Assembly: GCF_013337185.1 (NCBI RefSeq)
Contig: NZ_SWDE01000007.1
Location: 62,001 to 126,000, forward strand
DNA length: 64,000 bases
Direction of reading: 5' to 3'
Source: Serratia proteamaculans
GTDB lineage: Bacteria; Pseudomonadota; Gammaproteobacteria; Enterobacterales; Enterobacteriaceae
Shown: one piece after another, positions 52,977 to 62,953 of the stretch
Position numbering within the stretch: position 1 is the stretch's first letter
How the letters are laid out: each line of letters starts with the position of its first letter
Notes under the pieces: model-generated
Databases searched by the model: none
The model's input: the letters and a program-made list of their open reading frames with translations, nothing else
Told to the model about the DNA's origin: nothing
Program-made: the position numbers and the translations under genes

Positions 52977-54404
52977 TTACAGCGGCGTTCGTTGTGTTTC
53001 GGGTTGCGGCTGGCGATAGCGTTTGGCCATCACCACGTCTTCCATTTTTTCCAGCGAGACGCCTTTGGTTTCCGGAATATAGCGGCTGATAAACCAGTAG
53101 CTAAACAGGCAGCAGGCGGCAAAGACCCACATTGGGAAGGCACCATGGAAGCTGGAGAACAGATAAGGGTTGTCGTTGATCATCGGGAAGCTCTGCGAAA
53201 CGACAAAGTTGGCCAGCCACATGCAGCCGACGGCGATGCTCATGCCTTGCGCTCGCATGCGATTTGGGAAGATTTCTGACACCAGTACCCAGGCGCCGAC
53301 TCCCCAGGACAGGGCGTAAAACACCATAAAGAACAGCATGCCGAACAGGGCAAAGTAGCCGGTGGCCTGGGTGTAGAGCGCATAAGAGGTGATCAGCAGC
53401 CCGGCGATGGCACCCAGGGTGCCGTAACGCATCAGCGGAATGCGGCCCATGCGATCCATCAGCATGGCGCCGATCACTGAACCAACCAACTGCAGCACGC
53501 CGATCCAAATGGTCTGGAACAGCGCCTCCTGGGCATTTTCGGTAACGGTTTTCAGCACCATTGGCGCGTAGTACATCATTACGTTGACGCCGGTGACCTG
53601 TTGCAGCATGGCGATCATACAGCCGACAAACAGAATAAAGCGTACCCGTACGTCGCCGAAGTTCAGCTTCTGCTGGCTTTTTTGTTGGTCCTGCTGCAAT
53701 GAGTCTTTGATTTCCTGCAGTACGCTTTGCGCATGGGCAGCGTTGGAGACTTTGGTCAACATCGCCAAAGCCTGGCTGTCACGGCCGACCATGACGCTCC
53801 AGCGTGGCGATTCCGGAATGATAAACACCAGCATCAGGAACAGTATGCACGGGATCACTTCCGACCCTATCATCCAGCGCCAGCCCATTTCTACCAACCA
53901 GGCTTCGCTGGCGATGCTGGCGATTTTGAAGTTAACATAGAAAATCACGATTTGGCCGAACACGATGGCGAACTGCTGCATGCTGAGCGCGCGACCACGC
54001 ATGTCTTTAGGTGAGACTTCCGACATATACATTGGTGAGACGGTGGCGGCGATGCCCACGGCCAGACCGCCGATAATGCGGTAAATCACAAACCAGGTGA
54101 AGGTGGCCGCCAGGGCTGCGCCAATCGCCGAGATAGTGAACAATACGGCGGCCAGCATCAGGGCCTTTTTGCGGCCGTAACGCGCAGCCAACGGCCCGGC
54201 ACCAAAGGCACCCACCACACAACCGATCACCACGTTAGAGACTGCCCAGCCGGTTTCTGCCGGGCTGAGATCAAAATAGGTTTTTAGGGCATCGATAGCG
54301 CCGGAAATCACGGCGGTGTCATAACCAAACAGAATGCCGCCGAGTGCCGCAATGCCGCAAATTCGCAGTATGTACCCGGTGTTGTGCTTACGCTGATGTG
54401 ACAT
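52977..54404 (-). CDS. MFS myo-inositol/sugar transporter
   Basis: A 475-aa MFS sugar porter with 12 membrane segments. Diagnostic parts: GGILFGYDTAVISGAI near the start, RYGRKKAL in loop 2-3, ESPRW after segment 6, LQQVTGVNVMMYYAP in segment 7, and C-terminal PETKGVSLE. The PESPRW and PETKG motifs mark the sugar-porter family. Position inside the iol cluster points to myo-inositol (IolT-like). Confidence 0.9.
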   Translation of the reverse strand: MSHQRKHNTGYILRICGIAALGGILFGYDTAVISGAIDALKTYFDLSPAETGWAVSNVVIGCVVGAFGAGPLAARYGRKKALMLAAVLFTISAIGAALAATFTWFVIYRIIGGLAVGIAATVSPMYMSEVSPKDMRGRALSMQQFAIVFGQIVIFYVNFKIASIASEAWLVEMGWRWMIGSEVIPCILFLMLVFIIPESPRWSVMVGRDSQALAMLTKVSNAAHAQSVLQEIKDSLQQDQQKSQQKLNFGDVRVRFILFVGCMIAMLQQVTGVNVMMYYAPMVLKTVTENAQEALFQTIWIGVLQLVGSVIGAMLMDRMGRIPLMRYGTLGAIAGLLITSYALYTQATGYFALFGMLFFMVFYALSWGVGAWVLVSEIFPNRMRAQGMSIAVGCMWLANFVVSQSFPMINDNPYLFSSFHGAFPMWVFAACCLFSYWFISRYIPETKGVSLEKMEDVVMAKRYRQPQPETQRTPL

Positions 54405-54968
54405 GTGTTGCTCCGATTTTTTTCCTGGCTTCCACCCGCGCAGTAGGTCGTAGGGAAGAGGGAGGCGGAAGGGTGTGAACCGTGCCTGTCATCAAGGCGG
54501 TGATATTCGAAAGAATCTTCGCTAAACAAGAACATTTATTTCATAATTAGTGAATAATGAAATATTGATTTTTAGATCCAGTTCAAAAAAAACCGCAAAC
54601 AGCCGACAAGCGTTGCCGGGCGATCCTGTTGCTTCAGGTTTCGCTATATTGTCCGGTGGGCTGCCTATTTCTGTATAAAAGTCAGGGCTAATTCCCGCCG
54701 CTCGACGGATAAGGGGTATGACGAGTTTTTTCCGGCATGAAATGGCTTTGCACAAGGGCATGGCAAAACTGCGACCTTCCGCACTAAAAACAAATTTTCT
54801 AAAATAATTTATTTGAAACTTTTTTTTCAATGAAATAGAGTTTGCTTCATCCGGTCAGGATTTAGCCTGCTTGTGGGCCGTTTCCGGCAGGCGGTGTGAT
54901 GAAAACGCTACGGCGTGCGGCGGTGCCGCAGGCGGTCAGGCGACAGCGGACTTAAAAGAGGGTGAGAC
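54405..54968. promoter_or_regulatory. iolT-iolA divergent control region
   Basis: About 560 bp with promoters for both operons. It contains ATGAAATA-type motifs (about 54555 and 54828), also found before iolR and between iolC and iolD, which are candidate IolR sites. No small gene recognised. Confidence 0.5.
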
Positions 54969-56474
54969 ATGAAAACCGTGGGTAACTTTATTGGTGGGCA
55001 AGTGTGCCTGAGCAGCAGCAATCAAACCGTCGACGTGCATAACCCGGCTACCGGGCAGGTTGAACGCCGCGTTACGCAGAGCACTGCCGCCGAGGTGAAA
55101 CAGGCCATTGATGTGGCTCACCAGGCCTTTGCCGACTGGTCGCGAACCACGCCGCTGCGCCGGGCGCGCATCATGTTCAATTTTAAGGCGCTGCTGGAAC
55201 AGCATCGCGACGAGCTGGCGGCGCTGATTGTCAGTGAGCACGGCAAGGTTTACTCCGATGCACTGGGCGAACTGACCCGCGGCATTGAAGTGGTCGAATT
55301 TGCCTGCGGTATTCCGCATTTGATCAAGGGCGAGTATTCGGCGGACGTCGGCAGCGGCGTTGACAGCTTCTCGCTGATGCAGCCGCTGGGGGTGGTCGCA
55401 GGTATCACCCCATTCAACTTCCCGGCGATGGTGCCGATGTGGATGTTCCCTATCGCGTTGGCCTGCGGTAACACCTTCGTGCTTAAGCCACCGGCGCTGG
55501 TGCCTTCGGCTTCGGTGCGGATGGCGGAATTACTGAAAGAAGCCGGCCTGCCGGATGGCGTATTCAACGTGGTGCACTGCGCTAACGAAGATGCTGCGCA
55601 GCTGTGCACCGACCCGCATATTCAGGCAGTGAGCTTTGTTGGCTCGTCCGCCGTGGCGGAACATATCTATACTACTGCCAGTGCCCACGGCAAGCGGGTA
55701 CAGGCCTTCGGCGCGGCGAAAAATCAGGCGATCATTATGCCGGATGCCGATCTGGACGCGACGGTAAATGCCCTGATGGGCGGTGCTTTCGGCTCTGCCG
55801 GCGAACGCTGTATGGCGCTGCCGGTAGCGGTGGTAGTCGGTGACGACACGGCCGATAAATTGATCGCCAGACTGAAACCGCTGATCGCGCAGCTGCGTGT
55901 TGGCCCGGGCATTCAGCAGGGCGGCGAAGAGAACGAAATGGGGCCGCTGGTTTCCTCGGCGCACCAGAAAAAAGTATTGGGCTATATCGATCTTGGCGTG
56001 GAAGAAGGCGCAACCCTGGTGGCCGATGGCCGCAATTATCAGGTGGCGGGCTACCCGGATGGCTACTATGTCGGCGGCACCCTGTTTGACCACGTCAAAC
56101 CGAACATGCGTATTTATCGCGAAGAGATTTTCGGGCCGGTGTTGGGGATTGTCCGCGTGCCGGACTACCAGACTGCCATCGACACGGTAAACAGCCATGA
56201 GTTTGGCAACGGCAGCGCCATCTTTACCAGCAACGGCCACTACGCACGTCAGTTCGTGCAGGAAGTACAGGCCGGTATGGTGGGGGTTAACGTGCCGGTG
56301 CCGGTTCCTATGGCATTCCACAGCTTTGGCGGCTGGAAACGTTCGGTGTTCGGTGCGCTAAATGTGCATGGTACCGACGGGGTACGTTTCTATACCCGCA
56401 TGAAAACCGCCACTGCCCGCTGGCCAACCGGACAGCAAACGGTGTCTGAATACAGTATGCCGACGTTGGGTTAA
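54969..56474 (+). CDS. iolA: Methylmalonate-semialdehyde dehydrogenase (malonate-semialdehyde, CoA-acylating)
   Basis: A 501-aa aldehyde dehydrogenase of the MmsA/IolA type. Motifs: PLGVVAGITPFNFPAMVPMW (in adjoining parts), SFVGSSAVAEHIY, and the active site GSAGERCMAL with catalytic Cys281. It converts malonic semialdehyde plus CoA and NAD+ to acetyl-CoA, the last step of myo-inositol degradation. It is followed by iolB after 85 bp. Confidence 0.94.
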   Translation: MKTVGNFIGGQVCLSSSNQTVDVHNPATGQVERRVTQSTAAEVKQAIDVAHQAFADWSRTTPLRRARIMFNFKALLEQHRDELAALIVSEHGKVYSDALGELTRGIEVVEFACGIPHLIKGEYSADVGSGVDSFSLMQPLGVVAGITPFNFPAMVPMWMFPIALACGNTFVLKPPALVPSASVRMAELLKEAGLPDGVFNVVHCANEDAAQLCTDPHIQAVSFVGSSAVAEHIYTTASAHGKRVQAFGAAKNQAIIMPDADLDATVNALMGGAFGSAGERCMALPVAVVVGDDTADKLIARLKPLIAQLRVGPGIQQGGEENEMGPLVSSAHQKKVLGYIDLGVEEGATLVADGRNYQVAGYPDGYYVGGTLFDHVKPNMRIYREEIFGPVLGIVRVPDYQTAIDTVNSHEFGNGSAIFTSNGHYARQFVQEVQAGMVGVNVPVPVPMAFHSFGGWKRSVFGALNVHGTDGVRFYTRMKTATARWPTGQQTVSEYSMPTLG

Positions 56475-56559
56475 GTCCATTTAGGCAACAGGGGCCGTTA
56501 TTCCAATGGGGTAGCGGCCGTTGTCGTTTTACCGAATCGCCAGGTTACAGGAGGAGAAT

Positions 56560-57381
56560 ATGTCTTCATTACTTGCCAAATGTCAGCAGCCTGATGGTCA
56601 GGGCCGTATTCAGCATGTCACCCCAGAGAATGCCGACTGGCGCTTTGTCGGGTTTGATGTTTATCGCCTTGAGGCCGGTCAGTCCTTGCAGTTGGAAAGC
56701 GGTGACAAAGAGCTGTGCCTGGTGCTGGTCGCCGGCATTGCTTCCGTTGCCACTCTGCGTGCGGAATACCCGAGCATCGGCAAACGCATGAGCCCATTTG
56801 AACGCACACCGCCTTATGCGGTATACGTGCCACATCACGACAAGATTGAAGTGCGGGCGGAAAGCGCTCTGGAATTGGCGGTCTGCAGTGCTCCGGGCCA
56901 TGGGCACCTGCCTTCACGTTTGATCACCCCGGCGGAGGTCGGCGTCGAACGTCGTGGTAAAGGGCGTAACCAGCGTCTGGTGCATAATATTCTGCCGGAC
57001 AGCGAACCGGCCGACAGCCTGCTGGTGGTAGAGGTGTATACGGATGAGGGCAATACCAGTTCGTACCCCAGCCACAAACATGACCAGGAAGACTCGCCGG
57101 ATGAAACCTATCTGGAAGAGACCTATTATCACCGCATTCAGCCGGAGCAGGGTTTTTGCATGCAGCGGGTATATACCGACGATCGCTCACTGGACGAGTG
57201 CATGCCGGTGTATAACCGTGACGTGGTCAAGGTACCACGTGGCTACCACCCGGTGGCGACGATGGCCGGTTACGACAACTACTATCTCAACGTGATGGCC
57301 GGGCCGGTACGGCTATGGAAATTCACCTGGGAAAAAGACCACGCCTGGATTAATACCGACGGCTATCCCGCAGCTAAATAA
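56560..57381 (+). CDS. iolB: 5-deoxy-glucuronate isomerase
   Basis: A 273-aa bicupin enzyme converting 5-deoxy-glucuronate to 5-dehydro-2-deoxy-gluconate. Motifs: RFVGFDVYRLEAGQSL, YPSHKHDQ (metal-binding His), LEETYYHRI and VPRGYHPV. ATG 56560 follows AGGAGGAG; the frame extends upstream but without homology. Probably co-transcribed with iolA. Confidence 0.95.
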   Translation: MSSLLAKCQQPDGQGRIQHVTPENADWRFVGFDVYRLEAGQSLQLESGDKELCLVLVAGIASVATLRAEYPSIGKRMSPFERTPPYAVYVPHHDKIEVRAESALELAVCSAPGHGHLPSRLITPAEVGVERRGKGRNQRLVHNILPDSEPADSLLVVEVYTDEGNTSSYPSHKHDQEDSPDETYLEETYYHRIQPEQGFCMQRVYTDDRSLDECMPVYNRDVVKVPRGYHPVATMAGYDNYYLNVMAGPVRLWKFTWEKDHAWINTDGYPAAK

Positions 57382-57415
57382 TTGCATATTTACCACGTTG
57401 CCAAGATGAGCGTCA

Positions 57416-57490
57416 CCCTCTCCAGGGGGAGAGGGGCGGGGTGAGGGAATTTCACGCCACTATGCCTACCCTTTCCCAAGGGAAAGGGTA
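57416..57490. repeat. Paired hairpins between convergent iolB and iolR
   Basis: Two inverted repeats: CCCTCTCC / GGAGAGGG (57416-57435) and CCCTTTCCC / GGGAAAGGG (57469-57488). They look like a dispersed intergenic repeat and may also act as a bidirectional terminator. Confidence 0.6.
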
Positions 57491-57498
57491 ATTCTTCG

Positions 57499-58335
57499 TT
57501 ACTCTTCTTTGGCGTTATTCAGCGCCAGCGATACCGCCAGGGTCTGCGCCAGACACATTGAAGCGACCTGAGATCGGAAGCCATCCACCTGCGCTTCTCG
57601 TACCACAAAGCACACGTCGCTGAAGGCAGCCAGCGGGCTGACCTGGCTATCGGTAATGGCGATCTGCTGCGCTCCGTTCTTGGCCCCCAATTCAACCAGC
57701 TCCAGGGCTTCCTGCGCATACGGCGAATAGCTGATGGCAATCACCACGTCATTTGGTTTCACCATGCTGAGCTGTTCGGTAAACATGCCGCCCAGTCCGT
57801 CGATCAGGAACGCCCGGCGCTCCAGATGGCGTAATGCGTAGGTGAGATAGGATGCGACGCTGAATGAGCGACGCAGGCCAATCACGTAGATATTCTCGGC
57901 GTTGTTCAGCAGTTCAACCGCCCGATCCAACTGCTCGGAGCTGGTTTGCATCGCCAATTGTTGCAGCGCCTGGGCATTGACCATGGTGAAAACGTTAAGG
58001 ATTTCCGCTGGCTTTTCCGGGGCCACGTTACCGTCGGTAGAGGTTTGTCGGAACAGGCGTGCCCGTTCGGTGTAGTTGACCGTTTCCTCCATCAGGTGTT
58101 GGCGGAAAACCTGTTTCATTTCGTTGAAACCGCTAAAGCCAAAGGCGTTGGCAAAGCGGATCAGGGTAGAGGGGGGGACGCTGGCCTGTGCGGCGATGGA
58201 GGCGACGGTATCGAAAGCAATGCTGTTACTGTTATCCAAAATGTAACGCGCCACCTGTTTCAAACGCTTGCTCAGCGTTTCATAGCGGTGACGGATCTCG
58301 TCCTGTAACAGCGAAAGTTGAGTTGGGTTGTTCAT
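57499..58335 (-). CDS. iolR: MurR/RpiR-family regulator of inositol genes
   Basis: A 278-aa regulator. N-terminal HTH_6 domain: YETLSKRLKQVARYILDN, SIAAQASVPPSTLIRFANAFGF. C-terminal SIS domain: IYVIGLRRSFSVASYLTYAL and VVIAISYSPYAQEALEL. In Salmonella and others, RpiR-type IolR represses iol genes until an inositol intermediate binds. It lies inside the cluster, after a terminator for iolC. Confidence 0.88.
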   Translation of the reverse strand: MNNPTQLSLLQDEIRHRYETLSKRLKQVARYILDNSNSIAFDTVASIAAQASVPPSTLIRFANAFGFSGFNEMKQVFRQHLMEETVNYTERARLFRQTSTDGNVAPEKPAEILNVFTMVNAQALQQLAMQTSSEQLDRAVELLNNAENIYVIGLRRSFSVASYLTYALRHLERRAFLIDGLGGMFTEQLSMVKPNDVVIAISYSPYAQEALELVELGAKNGAQQIAITDSQVSPLAAFSDVCFVVREAQVDGFRSQVASMCLAQTLAVSLALNNAKEE

Positions 58336-58413
58336 CCATTCGGCTCGCAGTGGGGGCTAAGGCGTATCGGCCTGACGCCTGAGTTATTGACGGGTTATTC
58401 TAACAGATGGATT

Positions 58414-58427
58414 GGAAATTTCATTTC
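58414..58427 (-). promoter_or_regulatory. Candidate IolR site before iolR
   Basis: GGAAATTTCATTTC lies about 80 bp upstream of iolR. It is close to the GGAA-N6-TTCC pattern described for IolR in rhizobia and shares ATTTCATT with the iolC-iolD region. Possible autoregulation. Confidence 0.35.
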
Positions 58428-58480
58428 ACCAAAAAGCGATTTATTCGATTGCAAGTTGCGTTACTTCACAGAAAACAGGC

Positions 58481-58520
58481 AAAAAAATCCCCTTAAAGCG
58501 GCGAAAATCCGTTTAAGGGG
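58481..58520 (-). terminator. iolC terminator
   Basis: CCCCTTAAA / TTTAAGGGG forms the stem (58489-58520), followed on the minus strand by ATTTTTTT. It ends the iolC transcript before iolR. Confidence 0.85.
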
Positions 58521-58532
58521 AGGGTTCAGCAA

Positions 58533-60461
58533 TTAATGCTGGTGAGAGGTTGGGCGGTATTGACGCCAGAAACCAATCAGCGTCAGGTATTTTTGTTTCA
58601 CCTGTTCGATTAACGCGGCGTCATCCAGCTCCCCCTGCAGCCAGCGGCGTGAAGGCTGGCCAAAAATGGTGCGTCCGACGGCAAAACCTTTTACCCAGCG
58701 TGCATCCGCCGCCGCAGCAAAACCCGCCTTCAGCGTTTCTTCCGGCGAATCCAGCCCCAGGATCAACACCCCGCGACACTGTGGATCGTTAGCATCGATC
58801 AACGCCCCGACCCGCTGCCAGTTTTCAGCACTTAACGGCGGCAACTTCCACCAGTCCGGTTTAATACCCAGTTGATAAAAGTGCTGCAGCATCTCCAGAT
58901 AGTGGCTTTCATCCTTGTCGGCGTTGCTTTCCGGCAGGATCACTTCCAGCAGCAGTTCATGGCCTGATTTGCAGCAACCGCGGTACACATCGTCAATCAG
59001 TTCATCTTGCTCGCGGCGCAGTTCGACGGCGTCATGTGGGTGGTAAAACACCAGACATTTCACCACGTGCTCCTGTGGCCAGTCGATCAGCTGCGAGCCA
59101 ATATTACCGTGCTCCAGCCGCAGCGGACGCGAGCCGGGCAGTTCGACCGGCCGGCCGATCCACCAACCCTGGCCGGTGATTTGGTTAAGCGCCGCCTGGC
59201 CATAGGTGGTATCGGCCAGAATGCCGCTGTTACCCTTCAGTCCGGCGACCTCGGCGGCCTGTTGCGCCGCCGTCAGCAGCAGCGTTTTCAGTTTTGGAAT
59301 ACGTTCTTCACTGACGTTGGCTTCTCGCGCCATATCTGCCAGCTGCTTGCGGTGATCGAAGGCGAACACGCAGAGTTCGGGCCATTGCTGTTTACGGGTG
59401 GTAACCCGATGCAGATGGTTAAGCCGTTCATCGCGGTCCGGACGTTTCACTTCCTGTTCACGCTGCAGATAGTCATCCAGCTCCTGCTTGCTGGGCATCG
59501 CCGGTGCGCAACCATGGCGCGAAACCACCAATGCACCGCAGGCATTGGCATAGCGGCAGGCTTGATCCCAACCTTCATCGTTCAGATAGCCACGCAGCAG
59601 GCCGGACATAAAGGCATCGCCCGCGCCCAGCACGTTCAGCACTTCAACCCGCACGCCGGAATGCAGTTTTACCTGCTGCCAGTCGGCGGCGATCTCGCCT
59701 TCAAATACCGAACAGCCCTGTGCGCCGCGCTTACAGACCAGCGTGGCCTGCGTTGCTTTACGGACGTTTTTCAGCGCGGTCAGGGTATCGGTACTGCCAC
59801 CGGCAATATGAAACTCTTCTTCGGTGCCGACGATCAGATCAAAGTGATGCAGCACCTCCTGCAGTTCGCGGGTCACTTTCTCTGACTCGACAAAGCGCGT
59901 TTCACCGTCACCCAGCGACGTCAGGCCCCACAGCACCGGTCGGTAGTCGATATCCAGCGCGGTGCGCAGGCCATGGCGGCGGGCGTATTCCAGCGCTTTC
60001 AATACCGCGGCGCGGGTATTTGGGTGTGAAAGGTGAGTACCGGTTATAGCCAGCGCGCGCGATGACGCGATGTAGGACTCATCGATATCGTCCGGCGTCA
60101 GCGCCATATCGGCACAGTTCTCACGGTAGAAAATCAGTGGGAAGGTTTCCTGATCCTTGATGCCGAGTATCACCAGGCCGGTCAGCCGCTGGGGGTCGGT
60201 GATCAGGCTCTGGGTATCGGCACCGACGCGTTGCAGTTCTTCACGCAGGAAACGGCCCATATGCTCATCGCCGACGCGGGCCAGCATGCCGGACTTCAGA
60301 CCCTGAATGGCGGTGCCATAAGCCACGTTGCCGGAAGAGCCACCGAGATATTTGGAGAATGTGCTGGCATCTTCCAGACGTGCGCCGATCTGTTGTGCAT
60401 AGAAATCGACGGCAATACGCCCGAGACAAATGACATCAAGCTGTTTTTCTTGTGTAGCCAT
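58533..60461 (-). CDS. iolC: Bifunctional 5-dehydro-2-deoxygluconokinase / aldolase-like fusion
   Basis: A 642-aa fusion. Residues 1-~330 are a PfkB-family kinase (CLGRIAVDFYAQQIG, YLGGSSGNVAYG, GAGDAFMSGLLRG with catalytic Asp). Residues ~345-640 are the DUF2090 domain seen fused to IolC in gamma-proteobacteria (CVFAFDHRKQL, LVFYHPHDAVELR, WKLPPL). It phosphorylates 5-dehydro-2-deoxygluconate; the second domain is thought to supply the aldolase (IolJ) step to dihydroxyacetone phosphate and malonic semialdehyde, which would explain why no iolJ is seen here. Confidence 0.93.
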   Translation of the reverse strand: MATQEKQLDVICLGRIAVDFYAQQIGARLEDASTFSKYLGGSSGNVAYGTAIQGLKSGMLARVGDEHMGRFLREELQRVGADTQSLITDPQRLTGLVILGIKDQETFPLIFYRENCADMALTPDDIDESYIASSRALAITGTHLSHPNTRAAVLKALEYARRHGLRTALDIDYRPVLWGLTSLGDGETRFVESEKVTRELQEVLHHFDLIVGTEEEFHIAGGSTDTLTALKNVRKATQATLVCKRGAQGCSVFEGEIAADWQQVKLHSGVRVEVLNVLGAGDAFMSGLLRGYLNDEGWDQACRYANACGALVVSRHGCAPAMPSKQELDDYLQREQEVKRPDRDERLNHLHRVTTRKQQWPELCVFAFDHRKQLADMAREANVSEERIPKLKTLLLTAAQQAAEVAGLKGNSGILADTTYGQAALNQITGQGWWIGRPVELPGSRPLRLEHGNIGSQLIDWPQEHVVKCLVFYHPHDAVELRREQDELIDDVYRGCCKSGHELLLEVILPESNADKDESHYLEMLQHFYQLGIKPDWWKLPPLSAENWQRVGALIDANDPQCRGVLILGLDSPEETLKAGFAAAADARWVKGFAVGRTIFGQPSRRWLQGELDDAALIEQVKQKYLTLIGFWRQYRPTSHQH

Positions 60462-60996
60462 ACCCGTTTCCTTCTGTATTAAGCCAAACCCCGACTACGA
60501 AGCATTTTTGGAGTATGAGGAATAAAAATTTCAATTTCAAGATTGAATGAAATTTACACCCCAAAAATGTGATGCATTTAAAACAGCGCGAATACGCCAG
60601 CTGAAAGCACTAAAAACCGCGTCCTGCCTGATTCGAAAACACCGATCAACGGCAAGGGTATAGCTAGCGTTACAAGCCGACAGCGCCAAGGGTTGCGGCA
60701 CTGTCAGCGGTGGGTGGACTGAGAGGGCGGTAGGAAGAGGGCGAGCTAAGTCAGTGAATTCTAAAGGCATGGATGAAACGCCGTTTTCATCAATATGCGA
60801 TCTTTATCGCAAAATGAAATGTTTCTTCTGTAATGTGATTTTATGAAAAATATATTTGTTTATAATCGCTTCACGTTTCAGGTTGTCGGCTTAAGTAGCG
60901 CAGCGCGCTTGAAGGCGACGGGGACCACAGAGATTCCAGGCTCGGCATGCAGGTATTTTGCCGGAGCGGGCGCGACTAATCTAAAAGGGTGAGTAA
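60462..60996. promoter_or_regulatory. iolC-iolD divergent control region
   Basis: About 535 bp. Near iolC, an inverted repeat AAATTTCA ... TGAAATTT occupies 60527-60556. On the iolD side CAAAATGAAATGTTTC is at about 60811. Both are candidate IolR operators. At about 60930-60975 a GC-rich stretch with GGCTCGGCATGC recalls the GCATGC repeats. Confidence 0.5.
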
Positions 60997-62937
60997 ATGG
61001 GCAAGATCCGGTTAACCATGGCACAGGCACTCGTCAGGTTCCTCGATAACCAGTATCTGGTAGTCGACGGCGTGGAAACCAAATTCGTCAAAGGCATCTT
61101 TGCGATTTTCGGCCACGGCAACGTACTCGGTCTGGGGCAAGCGCTGGAACAAGACAGCGGTGATCTGATCGTGCATCAGGGGCGCAATGAGCAGGGCATG
61201 GCCCACGCAGCGACCGGTTTTGCCAAGCAGAAACTGCGTCAACAGATTTACGCCTGTACCTCTTCTGTCGGCCCCGGCGCCGCCAATATGATCACCGCCG
61301 CCGCGACTGCCACCGCCAACCGCATTCCTTTATTACTGCTGCCGGGCGATGTTTATGCTTCTCGTCAGCCAGACCCGGTATTGCAGCAAATTGAACAAAC
61401 TTATGACCTCAGTATCAGCACCAACGACGCTTTCCGCGCGGTGAGCAAGTACTGGGATCGCATTGTGCGGCCGGAACAATTAATGAGCGCCTGTATCAAC
61501 GCGATGCGTGTGCTGACCGACCCGGCGGAAACCGGCGCGGTGACGCTGAGTTTACCGCAGGACGTGCAGGGCGAAGCTTATGATTACCCTGACTACTTCT
61601 TCCAGAAACGCGTGCACCGTCTGGATCGCCGTCCGGCGACCGAAGGCATGTTGGCCGATGCGCTGGCGCTGCTGACCACCAAGCGTCAACCGCTGCTGGT
61701 GTGCGGCGGCGGGGTGAAATATTCGCAGGCCGGTCAGGCGCTGCGCGAGTTTGCTGAACGCTTCCAGATCCCGTTTGTGGAAACCCAGGCTGGCAAGGGC
61801 ACGGTCCCGTCCAGCCACCCGTTTAACCTGGGCGGCATCGGTGAAACCGGCTGTCTGGCGGCCAATACCCTGGCTCGACAGGCCGATCTGGTGATTGGCG
61901 TGGGTACCCGTTATACCGATTTCACCACTTCGTCCAAATGGCTGTTCCAGAATCCTGACGTTGATTTTCTCAACGTCAACGTCAGCGCCTTTGACGCCGG
62001 TAAGCTCGATGGCCTGCAGGTACTGGCCGATGCCCGTGAGGCACTGACTGCCCTGGGGACGCTGCTGGCACAGGCCGATTACCGTGCCGGCTGGGGCAAC
62101 GCCATTGCCGAGGCGCGTAGCGCGCAACAGTACGAAACCGCCCGTGTTTATGCGGTGGAATACACCGGCGAAGGTTTTGTACCGGAAATTGACGACCACC
62201 TCGATCGCGACAGCGTGTTTGCCGAATTTATAGAAAAGACCGATTCACTGCTAACCCAAAGCCGGGTACTGGGGGTGCTGAACCAGCATCTGCCGCAGGA
62301 TAGCGTGATCGTCGCCGCTGCCGGCAGCCTGCCGGGGGATTTACAGCGCGTGTGGCAGAACCATGGCGAGCATGGCTACCACGTGGAATACGGTTATTCC
62401 TGCATGGGCTATGAGGTCAACGCCGCGCTGGGGGTCAAGCTGGCCGAGCCGCAGCGCGAGGTGTACGCGATGGTCGGCGACGGTGCCTTTATGATGCTGC
62501 ACTCCGAACTGGTCACCTCAATTCAGGAAGGCTGCAAAATCAACGTGGTGCTGTTCGACAACATGACCAACGGCTGCATCAATAACCTGCAGATGGAACA
62601 CGGCATGGACAGCTACACCACCGAATTCCGCTTCCGCAACCCACAGGGCGGCCAACTCGACGGCAAGCTGGTGCCGGTCAATTTCGCCATGCTGGCGGCG
62701 GCTTACGGTTGCAAAACCTACAGCGTGACGACCGAACAACAACTGATTGAGGCGCTGGCCGATGCTCGCCTGCAAAGCGTTTCTACCCTGCTGGACATCA
62801 AAGTGCTGCCAAAAACCATGGTGCACAAATATCTCAGCTGGTGGCGCGTGGGCGGTGCTCAGGTGGCCGACAGCGAAAAAATTGTCGCCGTGGCTCGCAA
62901 GCTGCAAGAGAACATCGACAAGGCCCGCGACTACTGA
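60997..62937 (+). CDS. iolD: 3D-(3,5/4)-trihydroxycyclohexane-1,2-dione hydrolase
   Basis: A 646-aa thiamine-diphosphate enzyme. The N-terminal Pyr domain has [18 protein letters not shown] with the catalytic-type Glu. The C-terminal PP domain has the ThDP motif [15 protein letters not shown]...N (VGDGAFMML, then [11 protein letters not shown]). It opens the ring of the diketone to 5-deoxy-glucuronate, the substrate of IolB. The ATG follows AAGGGTGAG. iolG follows after 64 bp. Confidence 0.95.
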   Translation: MGKIRLTMAQALVRFLDNQYLVVDGVETKFVKGIFAIFGHGNVLGLGQALEQDSGDLIVHQGRNEQGMAHAATGFAKQKLRQQIYACTSSVGPGAANMITAAATATANRIPLLLLPGDVYASRQPDPVLQQIEQTYDLSISTNDAFRAVSKYWDRIVRPEQLMSACINAMRVLTDPAETGAVTLSLPQDVQGEAYDYPDYFFQKRVHRLDRRPATEGMLADALALLTTKRQPLLVCGGGVKYSQAGQALREFAERFQIPFVETQAGKGTVPSSHPFNLGGIGETGCLAANTLARQADLVIGVGTRYTDFTTSSKWLFQNPDVDFLNVNVSAFDAGKLDGLQVLADAREALTALGTLLAQADYRAGWGNAIAEARSAQQYETARVYAVEYTGEGFVPEIDDHLDRDSVFAEFIEKTDSLLTQSRVLGVLNQHLPQDSVIVAAAGSLPGDLQRVWQNHGEHGYHVEYGYSCMGYEVNAALGVKLAEPQREVYAMVGDGAFMMLHSELVTSIQEGCKINVVLFDNMTNGCINNLQMEHGMDSYTTEFRFRNPQGGQLDGKLVPVNFAMLAAAYGCKTYSVTTEQQLIEALADARLQSVSTLLDIKVLPKTMVHKYLSWWRVGGAQVADSEKIVAVARKLQENIDKARDY

Positions 62938-62953
62938 TTAACACATTGCCTGA

